From contig JAOUFJ010000005.1 of NCBI GenBank assembly GCA_029858255.1, forward strand, positions 62,001 to 126,000: 64,000 bases of DNA, read 5' to 3'. Position numbers and translations under genes: made by a program. Source of the stretch: a candidate division WOR-3 bacterium. Its GTDB lineage: Bacteria > Hydrothermota > Tepidihabitantia > SM23-42. Positions within the stretch are counted from its first letter, which is position 1. Each line of letters starts with the position of its first letter. The notes beneath the pieces were generated by a model. It ran no database searches. It was not told where the DNA came from and worked only from the letters and a program-made list of their open reading frames with translations. Positions 52,073-60,516 of the stretch are shown piece by piece.

Positions 52073-53008
52073 GTGGTTCACCAGAAAAAGGTCCACGCGA
52101 TCATTAACCCGCACGCCGGCTACGGCAAAGCCGGCAAGAGATGGCCCCAAATATTAGAATGTCTAGAGTCTTCAGGGTTCGATGTCACCTGGCGGTTGAC
52201 CGAGAGAAGGTGGCATGCTTATGACATTGCGCTGGAGTATGCGCGGGAAGGAGCAAGGCTCATAATCAGTGTCGGAGGTGAGGGTGTGATGAATGAGATC
52301 GTGAACGGCTTGTTCGCCTATAAGAAGACATCCGGTACTATGCCCACACTCGCCATGATCCCGGCAGGAACCGGAACCGATCTATCAAGGACCCTGCATA
52401 TTTCCAAAGATTATCGCCAGGCGGTTGAGGTGATCAAAACCGGGCGCGAGATGTTAATGGACGCGGGTAGGATGGTCTTCCAGCGTGACGGCAGGACCTG
52501 GGCGCGCTATTTCATCAATGCAGCAGATACTGGATTGGGCGGAGCCGTGGCAAGACTCAGTAACAGCCTTCCAAAAGTCCTGGGTGGATTCTTGACCTTC
52601 TTGCTCGCCAGTCTCGCTGCGTTACTCAGTTTCAAGCGGATGACATTGAAGATTTGGGTTGATGGCAAGCTGGTTGGCAGCGGGCTCATGACCATCGTTG
52701 GCGCGCTCAACGGGCAGTATTTCGGCGGCGGTATGCATGCCGCGCCAATGGCCGTGGTCGATGATGGAATAATGGAATTTCTGTACGTTAAGGATACCGG
52801 GTTTTTCAAATTCGTCAGCAAGGTCCTGGCGAAGGTGTACACAGGAGAACACCTGGCATACCACAAGGTTCATCTTTGTAAAGGCCGGCAATTGAAGGTG
52901 CAGAGCGAGAAGGTATTCCTTGCTGAAGTTGACGGCGAGGTCGAAAGGGCAAGTACGATCTGCCTTGATGTTTTGCCCAAGTCGGTCGGTATGTTGGTGG
53001 TTAAGTAG
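52073..53008 (+). CDS. Diacylglycerol kinase-family lipid kinase
   Basis: A 311-residue DAGK-catalytic-domain protein (DgkB/YegS type) that phosphorylates a lipid such as diacylglycerol. It has INPHAGYGKAGK, the nucleotide-loop region SVGGEGVMNEIVNG, IPAGTGTDLSR, and a C-terminal beta-sandwich with FGGGMHAAPMAVVDDGIMEFL and the EVDGE motif. The normally invariant GGDG reads GGEG, a conservative Asp-to-Glu change. It starts with GTG without a ribosome site and ends next to the convergent nadD stop. Confidence 0.9.
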   Translation: MVHQKKVHAIINPHAGYGKAGKRWPQILECLESSGFDVTWRLTERRWHAYDIALEYAREGARLIISVGGEGVMNEIVNGLFAYKKTSGTMPTLAMIPAGTGTDLSRTLHISKDYRQAVEVIKTGREMLMDAGRMVFQRDGRTWARYFINAADTGLGGAVARLSNSLPKVLGGFLTFLLASLAALLSFKRMTLKIWVDGKLVGSGLMTIVGALNGQYFGGGMHAAPMAVVDDGIMEFLYVKDTGFFKFVSKVLAKVYTGEHLAYHKVHLCKGRQLKVQSEKVFLAEVDGEVERASTICLDVLPKSVGMLVVK

Positions 53009-53578
53009 TTAGACCTTGTAAAGATCGTTGGTTGTGATGTAGTTATACACTTCTGGTTTTAACATGTATCTTACTGAAAGCCCCTTTCTGATTCTTGTGC
53101 GGATCATCGTTGATGAAATGTCGATCATTGGTGCGGTGCTGACCATGATCCGGTCGAAGAATCTTGCCTCTTTTGACACATCATAATTCGGTCGCCGCAT
53201 AACAACTACACGGCACTCGCGGAAGAGTTCTTCTGGATCTTTCCAGGTTTCGATCTCATGCCACTGGTCACTGCCGATCATCAAATATAGTTCATCATCT
53301 TTTTCTATGTGCAGTCTCCTGATCACTTCGATGGTGTAGGTTTTATCCGTAAATGTTCTCTCGACATCGCTGACCGCAAACATTTCGTTATCCTCCACCG
53401 CGAATTGGGTCATAGTGTACCGGTCTTCATATTTTGAGTAGTCTGTTTTATGGGGTGGGTTTCCAGATGGCACGAAAAGAATCTTCTGGAGGTGGAATTC
53501 CTCCAGGACATGCTGGGCAATTATCAGATGCCCGACATGCGGAGGATCAAAGAGTCCTCCGAAGACACCGGTTCTCAT
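53009..53578 (-). CDS. nadD: Nicotinate-nucleotide adenylyltransferase
   Basis: A 189-residue cytidylyltransferase-like enzyme that makes nicotinate adenine dinucleotide in NAD synthesis. It shows the nucleotide-binding GGLFDPPHVGHL, FVPSGNPPHK, the LIGSDQW region and the C-terminal ISSTMIRTRI motif. AGGAGG lies before the ATG. It is the last gene of the divIVA-bamD run and abuts the convergent lipid-kinase gene. Confidence 0.96.
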   Translation of the reverse strand: MRTGVFGGLFDPPHVGHLIIAQHVLEEFHLQKILFVPSGNPPHKTDYSKYEDRYTMTQFAVEDNEMFAVSDVERTFTDKTYTIEVIRRLHIEKDDELYLMIGSDQWHEIETWKDPEELFRECRVVVMRRPNYDVSKEARFFDRIMVSTAPMIDISSTMIRTRIRKGLSVRYMLKPEVYNYITTNDLYKV

Positions 53579-53589
53579 CGGTACTCCTC

Positions 53590-54327
53590 CTAACTATTCT
53601 TTTCAAGGTCGGCAATGCGGTCGGCGGCCCTTTTTTGCCAATTTTCGTCTTCGAGGAGTTCTTTATACAACTCCAGGGCTTCCTCAAACTGCCCTTGCTT
53701 TTCAAGGATGCGGGCTCTGCGGTATGTTGCTTCGCCTGCCGATTCTGTTTCCGGATAGTTATTGCGTATGTATTCGTAGTATAAAAGAGCCGCTTCAGGC
53801 TCCTTCAGCTTTTCATATAACTTACCGTTCTCCAATTCTTTTTTAGCCAACAGATTTCGTGCGGTCAGTATCTCCTTTCTCGCTTCATCGGTGTATTCAG
53901 AGTTAGGATAGCGTGTAAGGAATTCATCGAAGAGTTGGATCGCTCTTTTCAGGTCACTCAGGTCTTTCTCATAGCTTGGGGCACCCAGGAGGTTGGCTTT
54001 TGCCCGGTAGAAGTGAGCCTGCTCAACGAGTGCCGAGTTCGGGAAGTTGCGTATAAGGTAGTTGAATTCAATCACTGCTTGATCGTAATCTTTCATCTCA
54101 AGGTACGCGCGTGACAACCAGTATTGTGCGTCATCGACATACTCTGATGAGGGGTAGTAGAATAATATTCTCTCAAAGGCTTCTGCTGCTTTCTGGTACT
54201 GTTTTTTGTCGAAGAGCGACATTGCGCGTTCATATTCACTGACCGGCTCGAGTGGAACGAGCGTCTCTCGCGCCGCGCACGACAGGACGATCAGAACGAA
54301 AGCCAAGAGAATCGGGTTAGATCTCAT
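53590..54327 (-). CDS. bamD: BamD/YfiO-like outer-membrane assembly lipoprotein
   Basis: A 245-residue lipoprotein (signal MRSNPILLAFVLIVLSC, Cys at 17) made of about five TPR units. 'YERAMSLFDKKQYQKAAEAFERILFYYPSSEYVDDAQYWL' is the typical BamD/YbgF opening. It probably belongs to the outer-membrane protein insertion machine with the Omp85 protein at 30091. CpoB/YbgF-like proteins are the alternative. It overlaps the upstream TPR gene by 4 nt. Confidence 0.85.
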   Translation of the reverse strand: MRSNPILLAFVLIVLSCAARETLVPLEPVSEYERAMSLFDKKQYQKAAEAFERILFYYPSSEYVDDAQYWLSRAYLEMKDYDQAVIEFNYLIRNFPNSALVEQAHFYRAKANLLGAPSYEKDLSDLKRAIQLFDEFLTRYPNSEYTDEARKEILTARNLLAKKELENGKLYEKLKEPEAALLYYEYIRNNYPETESAGEATYRRARILEKQGQFEEALELYKELLEDENWQKRAADRIADLEKNS

Positions 54328-55205
54328 TTTTTCTCCTTTATTTCCTTCATCCGCTCCTTTGCCTTTTTGGTCATTTCGCCTTTCTGATACGGATCGAGCC
54401 GTATTACCTTTTTATATAATTCGAGAGCCGTGTCGAAGTTACCTCGCGCGTAGTATATTTCGGCCGTGTAAAAATATGCATCATCGAGCATCGATTTAGG
54501 TTCGCCGTTGGCGATGATATGGCCGAAGTAGATCTCTGCACTGTCAAGTATCCCGGCGCCGAAATGTCTGGTGCCAAGCGATAGCTGTATTTCACTTACA
54601 AGCAAAAGATTTGCTGCGGTTTTCAATTTTTCGTATTCGAACATGGCCATTGATAATGCCGAGGTGAAGTCGCCGGTGGCGGCAAGTGCTCGGATCAAGT
54701 TTGGTTTGGCATTTCTGGCTTCCCGAGACGTTGAATCAATCTGCAGGGCACGTCTGTAAGCTCTGATCGCTGCTTCATAATTACCGTTCTCAAAATTCAG
54801 GTCACCAATAAGAAACAAGTTGCCGGCCTGTTCATATTCGGGCACGAGTTTTGCGATTTCCTGGTAAAGGAACAGCGCACGTTCGGGTTCGTTGATCTTC
54901 AATGCGTTCTGGGAAAGGGTATTGTATACTCTTATTATGCTGTCTTTGAATGTCGTATCTATGTTCAAGGAGGCGCCGAAATATTCCAGGGCCTCTGCAT
55001 ATTCATTTTTTCTTAAGTAGCAATAACCTATGATATATTGTATTTCTGAATCTTTGTCTTTGCGCAGTGAAATGATTTCGGTCAACGCCCGGTCGTAGTT
55101 CCATTCCGCTATGAACTTGCGGGCATTGCTGATACGTTCTTCCTTACGGGCGCAGTGGAGGCACAGACATATTGAAAGGATAACCAACCAGTTACGTTTA
55201 TTCAT
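54324..55205 (-). CDS. TPR-repeat lipoprotein
   Basis: A 293-residue lipoprotein (MNKRNWLVILSICLCLHC, Cys at 18) with six or more tetratricopeptide repeats ('GYCYLRKNEYAEALEYFGASLNID', 'NFENGNYEAAIRAYRRALQID', 'ARGNFDTALELYKKVIRLDP'). It is a protein-binding scaffold in the periplasm, perhaps with BamD, whose start overlaps its end. ATG 55205 is chosen because it begins the signal peptide; the longer frame upstream lies in the phosphorylase remnant. Its first codons overlap the end of that remnant by 8 nt. Confidence 0.85.
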   Translation of the reverse strand: MNKRNWLVILSICLCLHCARKEERISNARKFIAEWNYDRALTEIISLRKDKDSEIQYIIGYCYLRKNEYAEALEYFGASLNIDTTFKDSIIRVYNTLSQNALKINEPERALFLYQEIAKLVPEYEQAGNLFLIGDLNFENGNYEAAIRAYRRALQIDSTSREARNAKPNLIRALAATGDFTSALSMAMFEYEKLKTAANLLLVSEIQLSLGTRHFGAGILDSAEIYFGHIIANGEPKSMLDDAYFYTAEIYYARGNFDTALELYKKVIRLDPYQKGEMTKKAKERMKEIKEKK

Positions 55206-55395
55206 GGTTGAGAATAGATCGGAGACGCCCGACGACACCGAGTATGATCTTTGTCAGCTTGAGTTCTGCAATCGACGCCGCTTTGATGCTCGTTGCGAGT
55301 CTATCCAGACCAGTGCCGAGAATTATACCTGCGCCGGGTTTGATACTGCTTTGTTGTTCTATGTATCCGGCAGCCTCTTTTGCCTTCTTTCTCAC
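55198..55395 (-). pseudogene. Remnant of a purine nucleoside phosphorylase gene (N-terminal part)
   Basis: An ORF of 65 codons that begins like family 2 purine nucleoside phosphorylases: helix 'KAKEAAGYIEQQSSIKP' and phosphate-loop 'GAGIILGTGLDRLATSI'. It continues with a region that can be aligned only loosely to the family's '..STVxGHxGRL..' block (SIAELKLTKIILGVVGRL) and stops there. A full enzyme has about 270 residues, so over three quarters, including the purine site, is missing. It still overlaps divIVA (GTGA) and the next gene, so the deletion kept the operon intact. It could instead be a short functional peptide. Confidence 0.6.
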
Positions 55396-55841
55396 TTCTT
55401 TTCCAGTCTCTCGAGCAGACGCAGGTATGATTCCAGCAGTCCGCGAAATTCAGATACGAGCAGGAGTTTTTGATGCTCGACGATTTTCGTTTCTTCTCTT
55501 ATTCTGCCGAGTTCGGTCTGCGCTTCTTTCAGGAATCGCTGAGCTTCGACGCGAGCATTCGCGATGATCGTCTCGGCTTCCTTTTTTGCGCCGCTCTTCA
55601 AGTCATCGGCAGCTTTCTGTGTTGTGGTCAGTGTATCCTGAAGTATCTGTTCCATGCGTCTGTAGTCTGCGATCTTCAGATCCATGTCCTTTACCCGCTC
55701 TGATAGACCGGCGTTTGCCCGCAGGAGCTCTTCTAGTTCGGTGGCGACCATGTCCAGGAATTCGCGCACCTCGTGAGGATCGTAGCCACGTACTTTCTTC
55801 TTAAATTCCTGCTTGCGGATTTCCAGTGGTGTGATTGGCAT
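55392..55841 (-). CDS. DivIVA-domain protein
   Basis: A 149-residue DivIVA-like protein. It has the N-terminal membrane-curvature motif region (ITPLEIRKQEFKKKVRGYDPHEVREFLDMVA) followed by a long coiled coil to the C terminus with the typical 'AKKEAETIIANARVEAQRFLKEA' segment. Such proteins mark cell poles or division sites and recruit partners. GGAGG lies before the ATG. It heads the run divIVA, phosphorylase remnant, TPR lipoprotein, bamD, nadD. Confidence 0.92.
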   Translation of the reverse strand: MPITPLEIRKQEFKKKVRGYDPHEVREFLDMVATELEELLRANAGLSERVKDMDLKIADYRRMEQILQDTLTTTQKAADDLKSGAKKEAETIIANARVEAQRFLKEAQTELGRIREETKIVEHQKLLLVSEFRGLLESYLRLLERLEKK

Positions 55842-55930
55842 ATTACCTCCGCTTTTGCGTCAACTTAATATAACTAAAGCCGAATAGTACATGAATTTTC
55901 TTTTCAATAATCAATCGGACCTTCTGTCTG

Positions 55931-56935
55931 CTAATCATAAGCGAAAACCGTACTACCGCCCAGACGCTTGGCTTTTCGAAGCGATTGTTCGGCTTTCTTG
56001 ATCATTTCCTTCACGCCGCCGGCGTCCTCGGGGAAGCCGACCACGCCTATGGACAGACTTATCTCTTTTACCCGTAGATCTTCCTTGAAGAAATCATGAT
56101 TTCTCACGCTGCGCAATATCCTCTGGGCTGTCTGCTTTGCAGAGGCCTTTTTCGTTTCGGGGAGGAGCGCAGCGAATTCGTCGCTGTCGTATCGTGCAAG
56201 GATATCAACACTCCTCAGGCTGCGTTCGAGGACACGCGCAAGTTGCTGTAGTACACTGTCTCCGGTCCGGATGTCGAATTCCTTGTTCACTGCGCCAAGC
56301 CCGTCGACATCCATCAGAATGACCGCAAGGCTGTGTTCGTAGCGCGAGGCGCGTTGCAGTTCTGTGTTCAGCTGCTTGTCAAAGTACTTCCTGTTGAAAA
56401 CACCGGTCAGGCTGTCAATCCAGTTCTGCTGTTTTACACGTGAGTAGAAGCAGTTGGGTTGTATTAGATGCTCGACAAAAACATATGGGTGGGTCTTCAG
56501 AGTCTCCACGAGTTCGAACGAACTTATCGTGCTTACGTCATATGTGCAGAGGATGAAAATCCTGTAGTCGGGCTGGCGGCTCAGGTCGTCAAGACCGTCC
56601 TCAAATTCAACGTGGCTGCTATTACATTCGACCAAGACCCTCAAGCCCTCACGGCTTTTGGGTATTTTTTTGTATTCACGCTTCAACCATCTCACCAGTG
56701 ATTTTGCATGGACACCTTCACTGACCGTGGTGATGCGGTTTCTGAAATTCTTGCGCAGCAATTTGCACGTGTGTTCGTTGCCTATGAAGACAACCCTTTC
56801 GCGTCGCTCGATGCCATCATTGATGAGCGTGAAAATATTATCGATCAACTGTTCAGACCCGCGGTGTACGTAAAGCGCGTGCACGGGCAGATCTATTTCA
56901 ACACCTTCGTAACCGATCTTTACGGATCTCGGCAT
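55931..56935 (-). CDS. MEDS-like sensor with a degenerate GGDEF domain
   Basis: A 334-residue cytoplasmic protein. Residues 1-165 resemble the MEDS/DcmR-like sensor domain (PVHALYVHRGSEQLIDNIFTLINDGIERRERVVFIG ... IDS). Residues 170-334 form a GGDEF domain (DSLTGVFNRKYFDKQL, LMDVDGLGAVN, ISLSIGVVGFP). The catalytic GGDEF reads YDSDEF, with both Gly replaced, so cyclic-di-GMP synthesis is unlikely or altered; it may bind GTP or a partner. It lies 3 nt after the aminotransferase gene and is the last gene of the SPFH-amzA unit. Confidence 0.86.
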   Translation of the reverse strand: MPRSVKIGYEGVEIDLPVHALYVHRGSEQLIDNIFTLINDGIERRERVVFIGNEHTCKLLRKNFRNRITTVSEGVHAKSLVRWLKREYKKIPKSREGLRVLVECNSSHVEFEDGLDDLSRQPDYRIFILCTYDVSTISSFELVETLKTHPYVFVEHLIQPNCFYSRVKQQNWIDSLTGVFNRKYFDKQLNTELQRASRYEHSLAVILMDVDGLGAVNKEFDIRTGDSVLQQLARVLERSLRSVDILARYDSDEFAALLPETKKASAKQTAQRILRSVRNHDFFKEDLRVKEISLSIGVVGFPEDAGGVKEMIKKAEQSLRKAKRLGGSTVFAYD

Positions 56936-56938
56936 CGG

Positions 56939-58027
56939 TTAGCTCATCTCCTTGCTGACAACTGCCTCTAAGACATCCAGCGCACCGCGCAGCTTCTCGA
57001 TTGAATAATTCCCCATATGACCAATACGGATGATAGTGCCTCTGAGATCTGCCTGACCATTGGCAAAGAGAATACCGTGCTGTTCTTTTATCTCATTGAT
57101 TATCGCCGTACTGTCCTTCCCCGGCGGCATTTTCATTACGGTGAGCGCGTTAGAAGGGTTTTCTGGCATCAATTCGAATCCGATCTCGGATACTCTCTTC
57201 CGGACATACCCGGCGATGTCTTTGTGCTTTTTGAAGTTGTTTTCCAGTCCTTTGTCGATGATCATGTTCAATCCTTTGTTGAGCCCGCAGAGTATCGTTA
57301 TTGCCGGTGTGAACGGGGTTTGATTCTTGCTTCTGAATTTCTCGTAGGTCCTGATGTTGAAATAGTACTTGGGCAGATCCGAGCCATTGGCCCGCTCGAG
57401 GGCGCGTTTTGACAGTGAAACAAAAGCGATCCCCGGCGGCGCCATGAAGGCCTTTTGAGATGCGCCGACCAGAGCGTCGATGTGCCACTCATCCTGCGGG
57501 CAGTAATCAGCGCCCAGTCCTGCAACACCATCGACCACAAGATAAGCGTCGTGTTTCGTTGAGATCTCGCCGAATTGCCGTATGTCGTTGAGCGCGCCAG
57601 TAGAAGTCTCCGTCAGTGTCGTTAAGATAACGGTCGATTTCGGTACATTGCCAAGAGCTTCTTCGATCTGGTGCGGCTCGATCGATTTTCCGTATTCGGC
57701 CCTGATGACGATCGGGTCAAGACCGTAAGTGTTGCACAGCTCAAGCCAGCGCTCGCCGAACTTGCCAGAGATGGCAACGATCGGCCTGTCTTTGCGTGAT
57801 AGTAGATTGCAGCATGCGGCTTCCATTGCCCCAGTACCCGATGCCGTGAAAATGAAAATGTCGCATCCCTGGGCGAAGAGTATTTTTTTCAGATTTTCGG
57901 TGACTGCATTATACAGCTCACCGAATGCGTTTTCGCGGTGATACAGCAGAGGGCACGACGCTTCCCGCAGCACCTCTTCAGGCACATCAATCGGGCCCGG
58001 CGTGAAAAGGATATACTTACCTTTCAA
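56939..58027 (-). CDS. Class V aminotransferase (alanine-glyoxylate/serine-pyruvate type)
   Basis: A 362-residue PLP enzyme, fold type I. The N-terminal FTPGPIDVPEEV, GTGAMEAACCNLL, the PLP Asp region VDGVAGLGADY and the lysine in GASQKAFMAPPG match small-subunit hydrogenase/AgxT/SpuC-like aminotransferases. The substrate is probably alanine, serine or phosphoserine-like with glyoxylate or pyruvate, but cannot be fixed from sequence. Its start overlaps the archaemetzincin end by 11 nt. Confidence 0.9.
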   Translation of the reverse strand: MKGKYILFTPGPIDVPEEVLREASCPLLYHRENAFGELYNAVTENLKKILFAQGCDIFIFTASGTGAMEAACCNLLSRKDRPIVAISGKFGERWLELCNTYGLDPIVIRAEYGKSIEPHQIEEALGNVPKSTVILTTLTETSTGALNDIRQFGEISTKHDAYLVVDGVAGLGADYCPQDEWHIDALVGASQKAFMAPPGIAFVSLSKRALERANGSDLPKYYFNIRTYEKFRSKNQTPFTPAITILCGLNKGLNMIIDKGLENNFKKHKDIAGYVRKRVSEIGFELMPENPSNALTVMKMPPGKDSTAIINEIKEQHGILFANGQADLRGTIIRIGHMGNYSIEKLRGALDVLEAVVSKEMS

Positions 58028-58502
58028 TCTCCCTCCTGCATTGTATGCAGAGACTCATGCCCTTGTTGTCAGTGTCCTCAATGGTGTTGGAGAAGTGCAT
58101 TACGCAACTCGGGTCACCGCAATGATCAAGTCCCAACAAATGCCCGGTTTCGTGTACAACTTCCTTACCCAGCCTTTCCTCCAACCGCGGGCCGGACAAC
58201 CGAAATAATGAGACGATTGCAGAACGAAGCAATGGATTGGCAATTCCGAAGATGAAATTAGTACTGTGGGTATATATATCAACACCGACGATGCCAATAC
58301 GGTAATCGGAATCAGAACTATTGAGTTCGATCAGGCTGCTGATGAACCCTGTTGGATCGTATTGCTTTCGCAGTATGTTATACGATTTAGCAGGTACATC
58401 GAAATGACCTCCAAAGCGCACGTCTAATTTCAGATGGTTCTGCAATGATTTCTCAACGAGCCCGAAACAATCCAACCCTTTCTGCTGATATACTGTCGTC
58501 AC
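58017..58502 (-). CDS. amzA: Archaemetzincin zinc protease
   Basis: A 161-residue metalloprotease with the full archaemetzincin signature: [11 protein letters not shown], then CGDPSC.M with 17 residues to CIQC. The three His bind the catalytic zinc, Glu is catalytic, and the four Cys bind a second zinc. The length matches the compact archaeal form. The family is common in archaea and scattered in bacteria, so transfer is possible. GTG 58502 overlaps the SPFH stop (GTGA), which suggests a linked role in membrane-protein quality control. No signal peptide is visible. Confidence 0.92.
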   Translation of the reverse strand: MTTVYQQKGLDCFGLVEKSLQNHLKLDVRFGGHFDVPAKSYNILRKQYDPTGFISSLIELNSSDSDYRIGIVGVDIYTHSTNFIFGIANPLLRSAIVSLFRLSGPRLEERLGKEVVHETGHLLGLDHCGDPSCVMHFSNTIEDTDNKGMSLCIQCRREIER

Positions 58503-59251
58503 TTTTCTTTTTCAAGTTTCTTGAGGAAGGGGGCAAACAGATCGATCGGAACCGGGAAGATGGTCGTCGAATTTTTTTCGGTCGCAACCTCGGTCAGGGT
58601 CTGTAGAAAACGCAGCTGAATGCCCACATTGGTTTCGCCGATGATCTTTGCTGCTCGGTTGAGCTTGTCAGCGGCCTGCAGTTCTCCTTCTGCATGTATT
58701 ACTTTGGCGCGGCGTTCACGCTCGGCTTCGGCTTGACGGGCAATTGCCCGCTGCATTTCCTGTGGTATGTCGACATGCTTGATCTCGACCGTAGAAACCT
58801 TTATACCCCAGGGATCGGTTTGCTGATCAATGATCTTCTGTAATCGTACGTTGATTTTCTCACGTTGCATGAGGATCTCGTCGAGTTCATATTCTCCAAG
58901 GACGCTGCGTAGCGTTGTCTGAGCCAGCTGGCTCGTTGCATATAGAAAATCTTCTACCTCGAGTATCGATTTGGCGGGTTCAAAGACACGAAAATACCCG
59001 ACCGCATTGACTTTGATCGATATATTATCCTTTGTGATGACATCTTGGGGCGGCACATCCATCGTGATTACGCGCAAATGGACTTTTGCCATTTTGTCGA
59101 TACCGGGCCAGAGTATGAAGATGCCCGGACCTTTTACCTTTATGAATCGGCCGAGTCTGAACACGATCGCCCTTTCGTATTCTTTGAGAACTTTGATTGA
59201 ACTGAGGATGATCAGCACTACTACAATGATGAGAATTGTCGGTAACGTCAT
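58499..59251 (-). CDS. SPFH/stomatin-like membrane protein (slipin)
   Basis: A 250-residue slipin: one N-terminal membrane helix ([17 protein letters not shown]), the SPFH domain ([54 protein letters not shown]) and a C-terminal coiled coil with [19 protein letters not shown]. Such proteins form rings that organise membrane microdomains and often partner NfeD proteins or proteases. Here no NfeD gene is adjacent; an archaemetzincin overlaps it instead. AGGAGG precedes the ATG. Confidence 0.95.
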   Translation of the reverse strand: MTLPTILIIVVVLIILSSIKVLKEYERAIVFRLGRFIKVKGPGIFILWPGIDKMAKVHLRVITMDVPPQDVITKDNISIKVNAVGYFRVFEPAKSILEVEDFLYATSQLAQTTLRSVLGEYELDEILMQREKINVRLQKIIDQQTDPWGIKVSTVEIKHVDIPQEMQRAIARQAEAERERRAKVIHAEGELQAADKLNRAAKIIGETNVGIQLRFLQTLTEVATEKNSTTIFPVPIDLFAPFLKKLEKEK

Positions 59252-59268
59252 AGGTCCTCCTTTGCAAT

Positions 59269-59296
59269 ATTCTATGTAAATTCATGATGAAGTCAA
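59269..59296 (-). promoter_or_regulatory. Promoter of the SPFH-amzA unit
   Basis: Minus strand TTGACT (59296-59291), 16-bp spacer, TAGAAT (59274-59269), followed by a short leader with AAAGGAGG. Confidence 0.7.
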
Positions 59297-59359
59297 TACG
59301 AGAGTTGTCTGGAATTGTTTCTGGCGTGTTTCGGTAAGGGGTGAGGGTGAAATACGAAA

Positions 59360-59387
59360 TTGACACGGGCATCTTTTTGGATAGATT
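59360..59387 (+). promoter_or_regulatory. Promoter of the GHL10 gene (leaderless)
   Basis: TTGACA (59360-59365), 16-bp spacer, TAGATT (59382-59387), then 5 nt to the ATG at 59393. An in-frame TTG start at 59360 is part of the -35 box and is rejected. Confidence 0.65.
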
Positions 59388-59392
59388 ATTCT

Positions 59393-60454
59393 ATGCTTCT
59401 ATTAACATTGGTGCTCTCTTTCTCCCTTGATTTTCGCGGGATATGGGTTCCGCGCTGGTCGATCGATGACCATGAAAATATCTTCGCGACGCTCGACAAT
59501 AGATTCAATCATGTTTTCCTGCAGGTTTTTGCCCTTGGTGAGGCATACTATCCTTCTGAAAACACCGTCGTGAAGCGGTACGACGACCAGTGGCTGAGGG
59601 ATTTCCTGACCGAGGCTCACCGCAGAAACATAAAAGTTTCGGCCTGGCTGAACGTTTTCTATTCATGGGGCTACGCGGATCGGACGAGAGACATGCGCCA
59701 TCCCATCAATCGCCATCCCAATTGGTATGCAGAGGATAGAACAGGCACATCGATTCTCGATTATGGAGTCGAGGAGTTGAAGCACATGGGCATCGAAGGC
59801 TACTATCTGACGCCGGCGAACAACCAGGTTTTCGACTACATAATGGAGGTCGCCACCGAGTTACTGGAAAAATATGAATTTGATGGCGTTCACCTCGACT
59901 ATTGCCGATATCCGTCGCGCAGGTTCATATATGATGTATCTCTGAGAAGCAAATTCATGCGGGAATACAGTGTTGACCCGACCGATTTCGGGTCCCCTGA
60001 ATTCGAGCAGAGGTTCAGTATCTGGGGGAGTGCCGATCTCGATAACAGAATGCAGAAAGTCGTGCGTGACGACCTCACGCGTTTCGTCGGCGCATTGAGC
60101 GCCCGGGTAAAACGCTCCAGGCCATACATCGAAGTGTCTGTTGCCGTGAAGGCCGATTACCAGTCGGCAGCCGCCGATTTCTACCAGGATTGGCCGCTGT
60201 GGCTGAATACCGGACTGGTCGATTATGTTTGTTTGATGGCATACGGCAATGACATCGGGGGGATTCTGGACAAGGCCATGAGGATTGTCGATGACCCGCA
60301 AAAGGTTGCGGTTGGGCTCGGTGTGTATCGCTTGAACACTGACCGGATCGCAGCTCAGGTAAGGCAGGTTGCCTCTTTGCCGTTTTCCGGTGTGGTATTC
60401 TTCTCATATGAAGAACTCAGAAAGAATCGTGGATATCTTGGTGTTTTTCCTTAG
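59393..60454 (+). CDS. Secreted GHL10-family (YngK-like) glycoside hydrolase-like protein
   Basis: A 353-residue protein with a short secretion signal (MLLLTLVLSFSLD). It matches the GHL10/DUF187 TIM-barrel family: FRGIWVPRWSI, HVFLQVF.LGEAYYPS, RNIKVSAWLNVFYS, the conserved DGVHLDYCRYP, and VCLMAYGNDI. Members are thought to cut peptidoglycan or other glycans; the Asp of HLDYCRYP would be catalytic. It is monocistronic and diverges from the SPFH gene. Confidence 0.9.
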   Translation: MLLLTLVLSFSLDFRGIWVPRWSIDDHENIFATLDNRFNHVFLQVFALGEAYYPSENTVVKRYDDQWLRDFLTEAHRRNIKVSAWLNVFYSWGYADRTRDMRHPINRHPNWYAEDRTGTSILDYGVEELKHMGIEGYYLTPANNQVFDYIMEVATELLEKYEFDGVHLDYCRYPSRRFIYDVSLRSKFMREYSVDPTDFGSPEFEQRFSIWGSADLDNRMQKVVRDDLTRFVGALSARVKRSRPYIEVSVAVKADYQSAAADFYQDWPLWLNTGLVDYVCLMAYGNDIGGILDKAMRIVDDPQKVAVGLGVYRLNTDRIAAQVRQVASLPFSGVVFFSYEELRKNRGYLGVFP

Positions 60455-60481
60455 CTGCTGCAGACCGGCTCGACTATTTTC

Positions 60482-60509
60482 TTGACAACGGATGTCTTTA
60501 GAGTAGAAT
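60482..60509 (+). promoter_or_regulatory. Promoter of folK (leaderless)
   Basis: TTGACA (60482-60487), 16-bp spacer, TAGAAT (60504-60509), then 7 nt to the ATG at 60517. Confidence 0.75.
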
Positions 60510-60516
60510 AGTAGCA

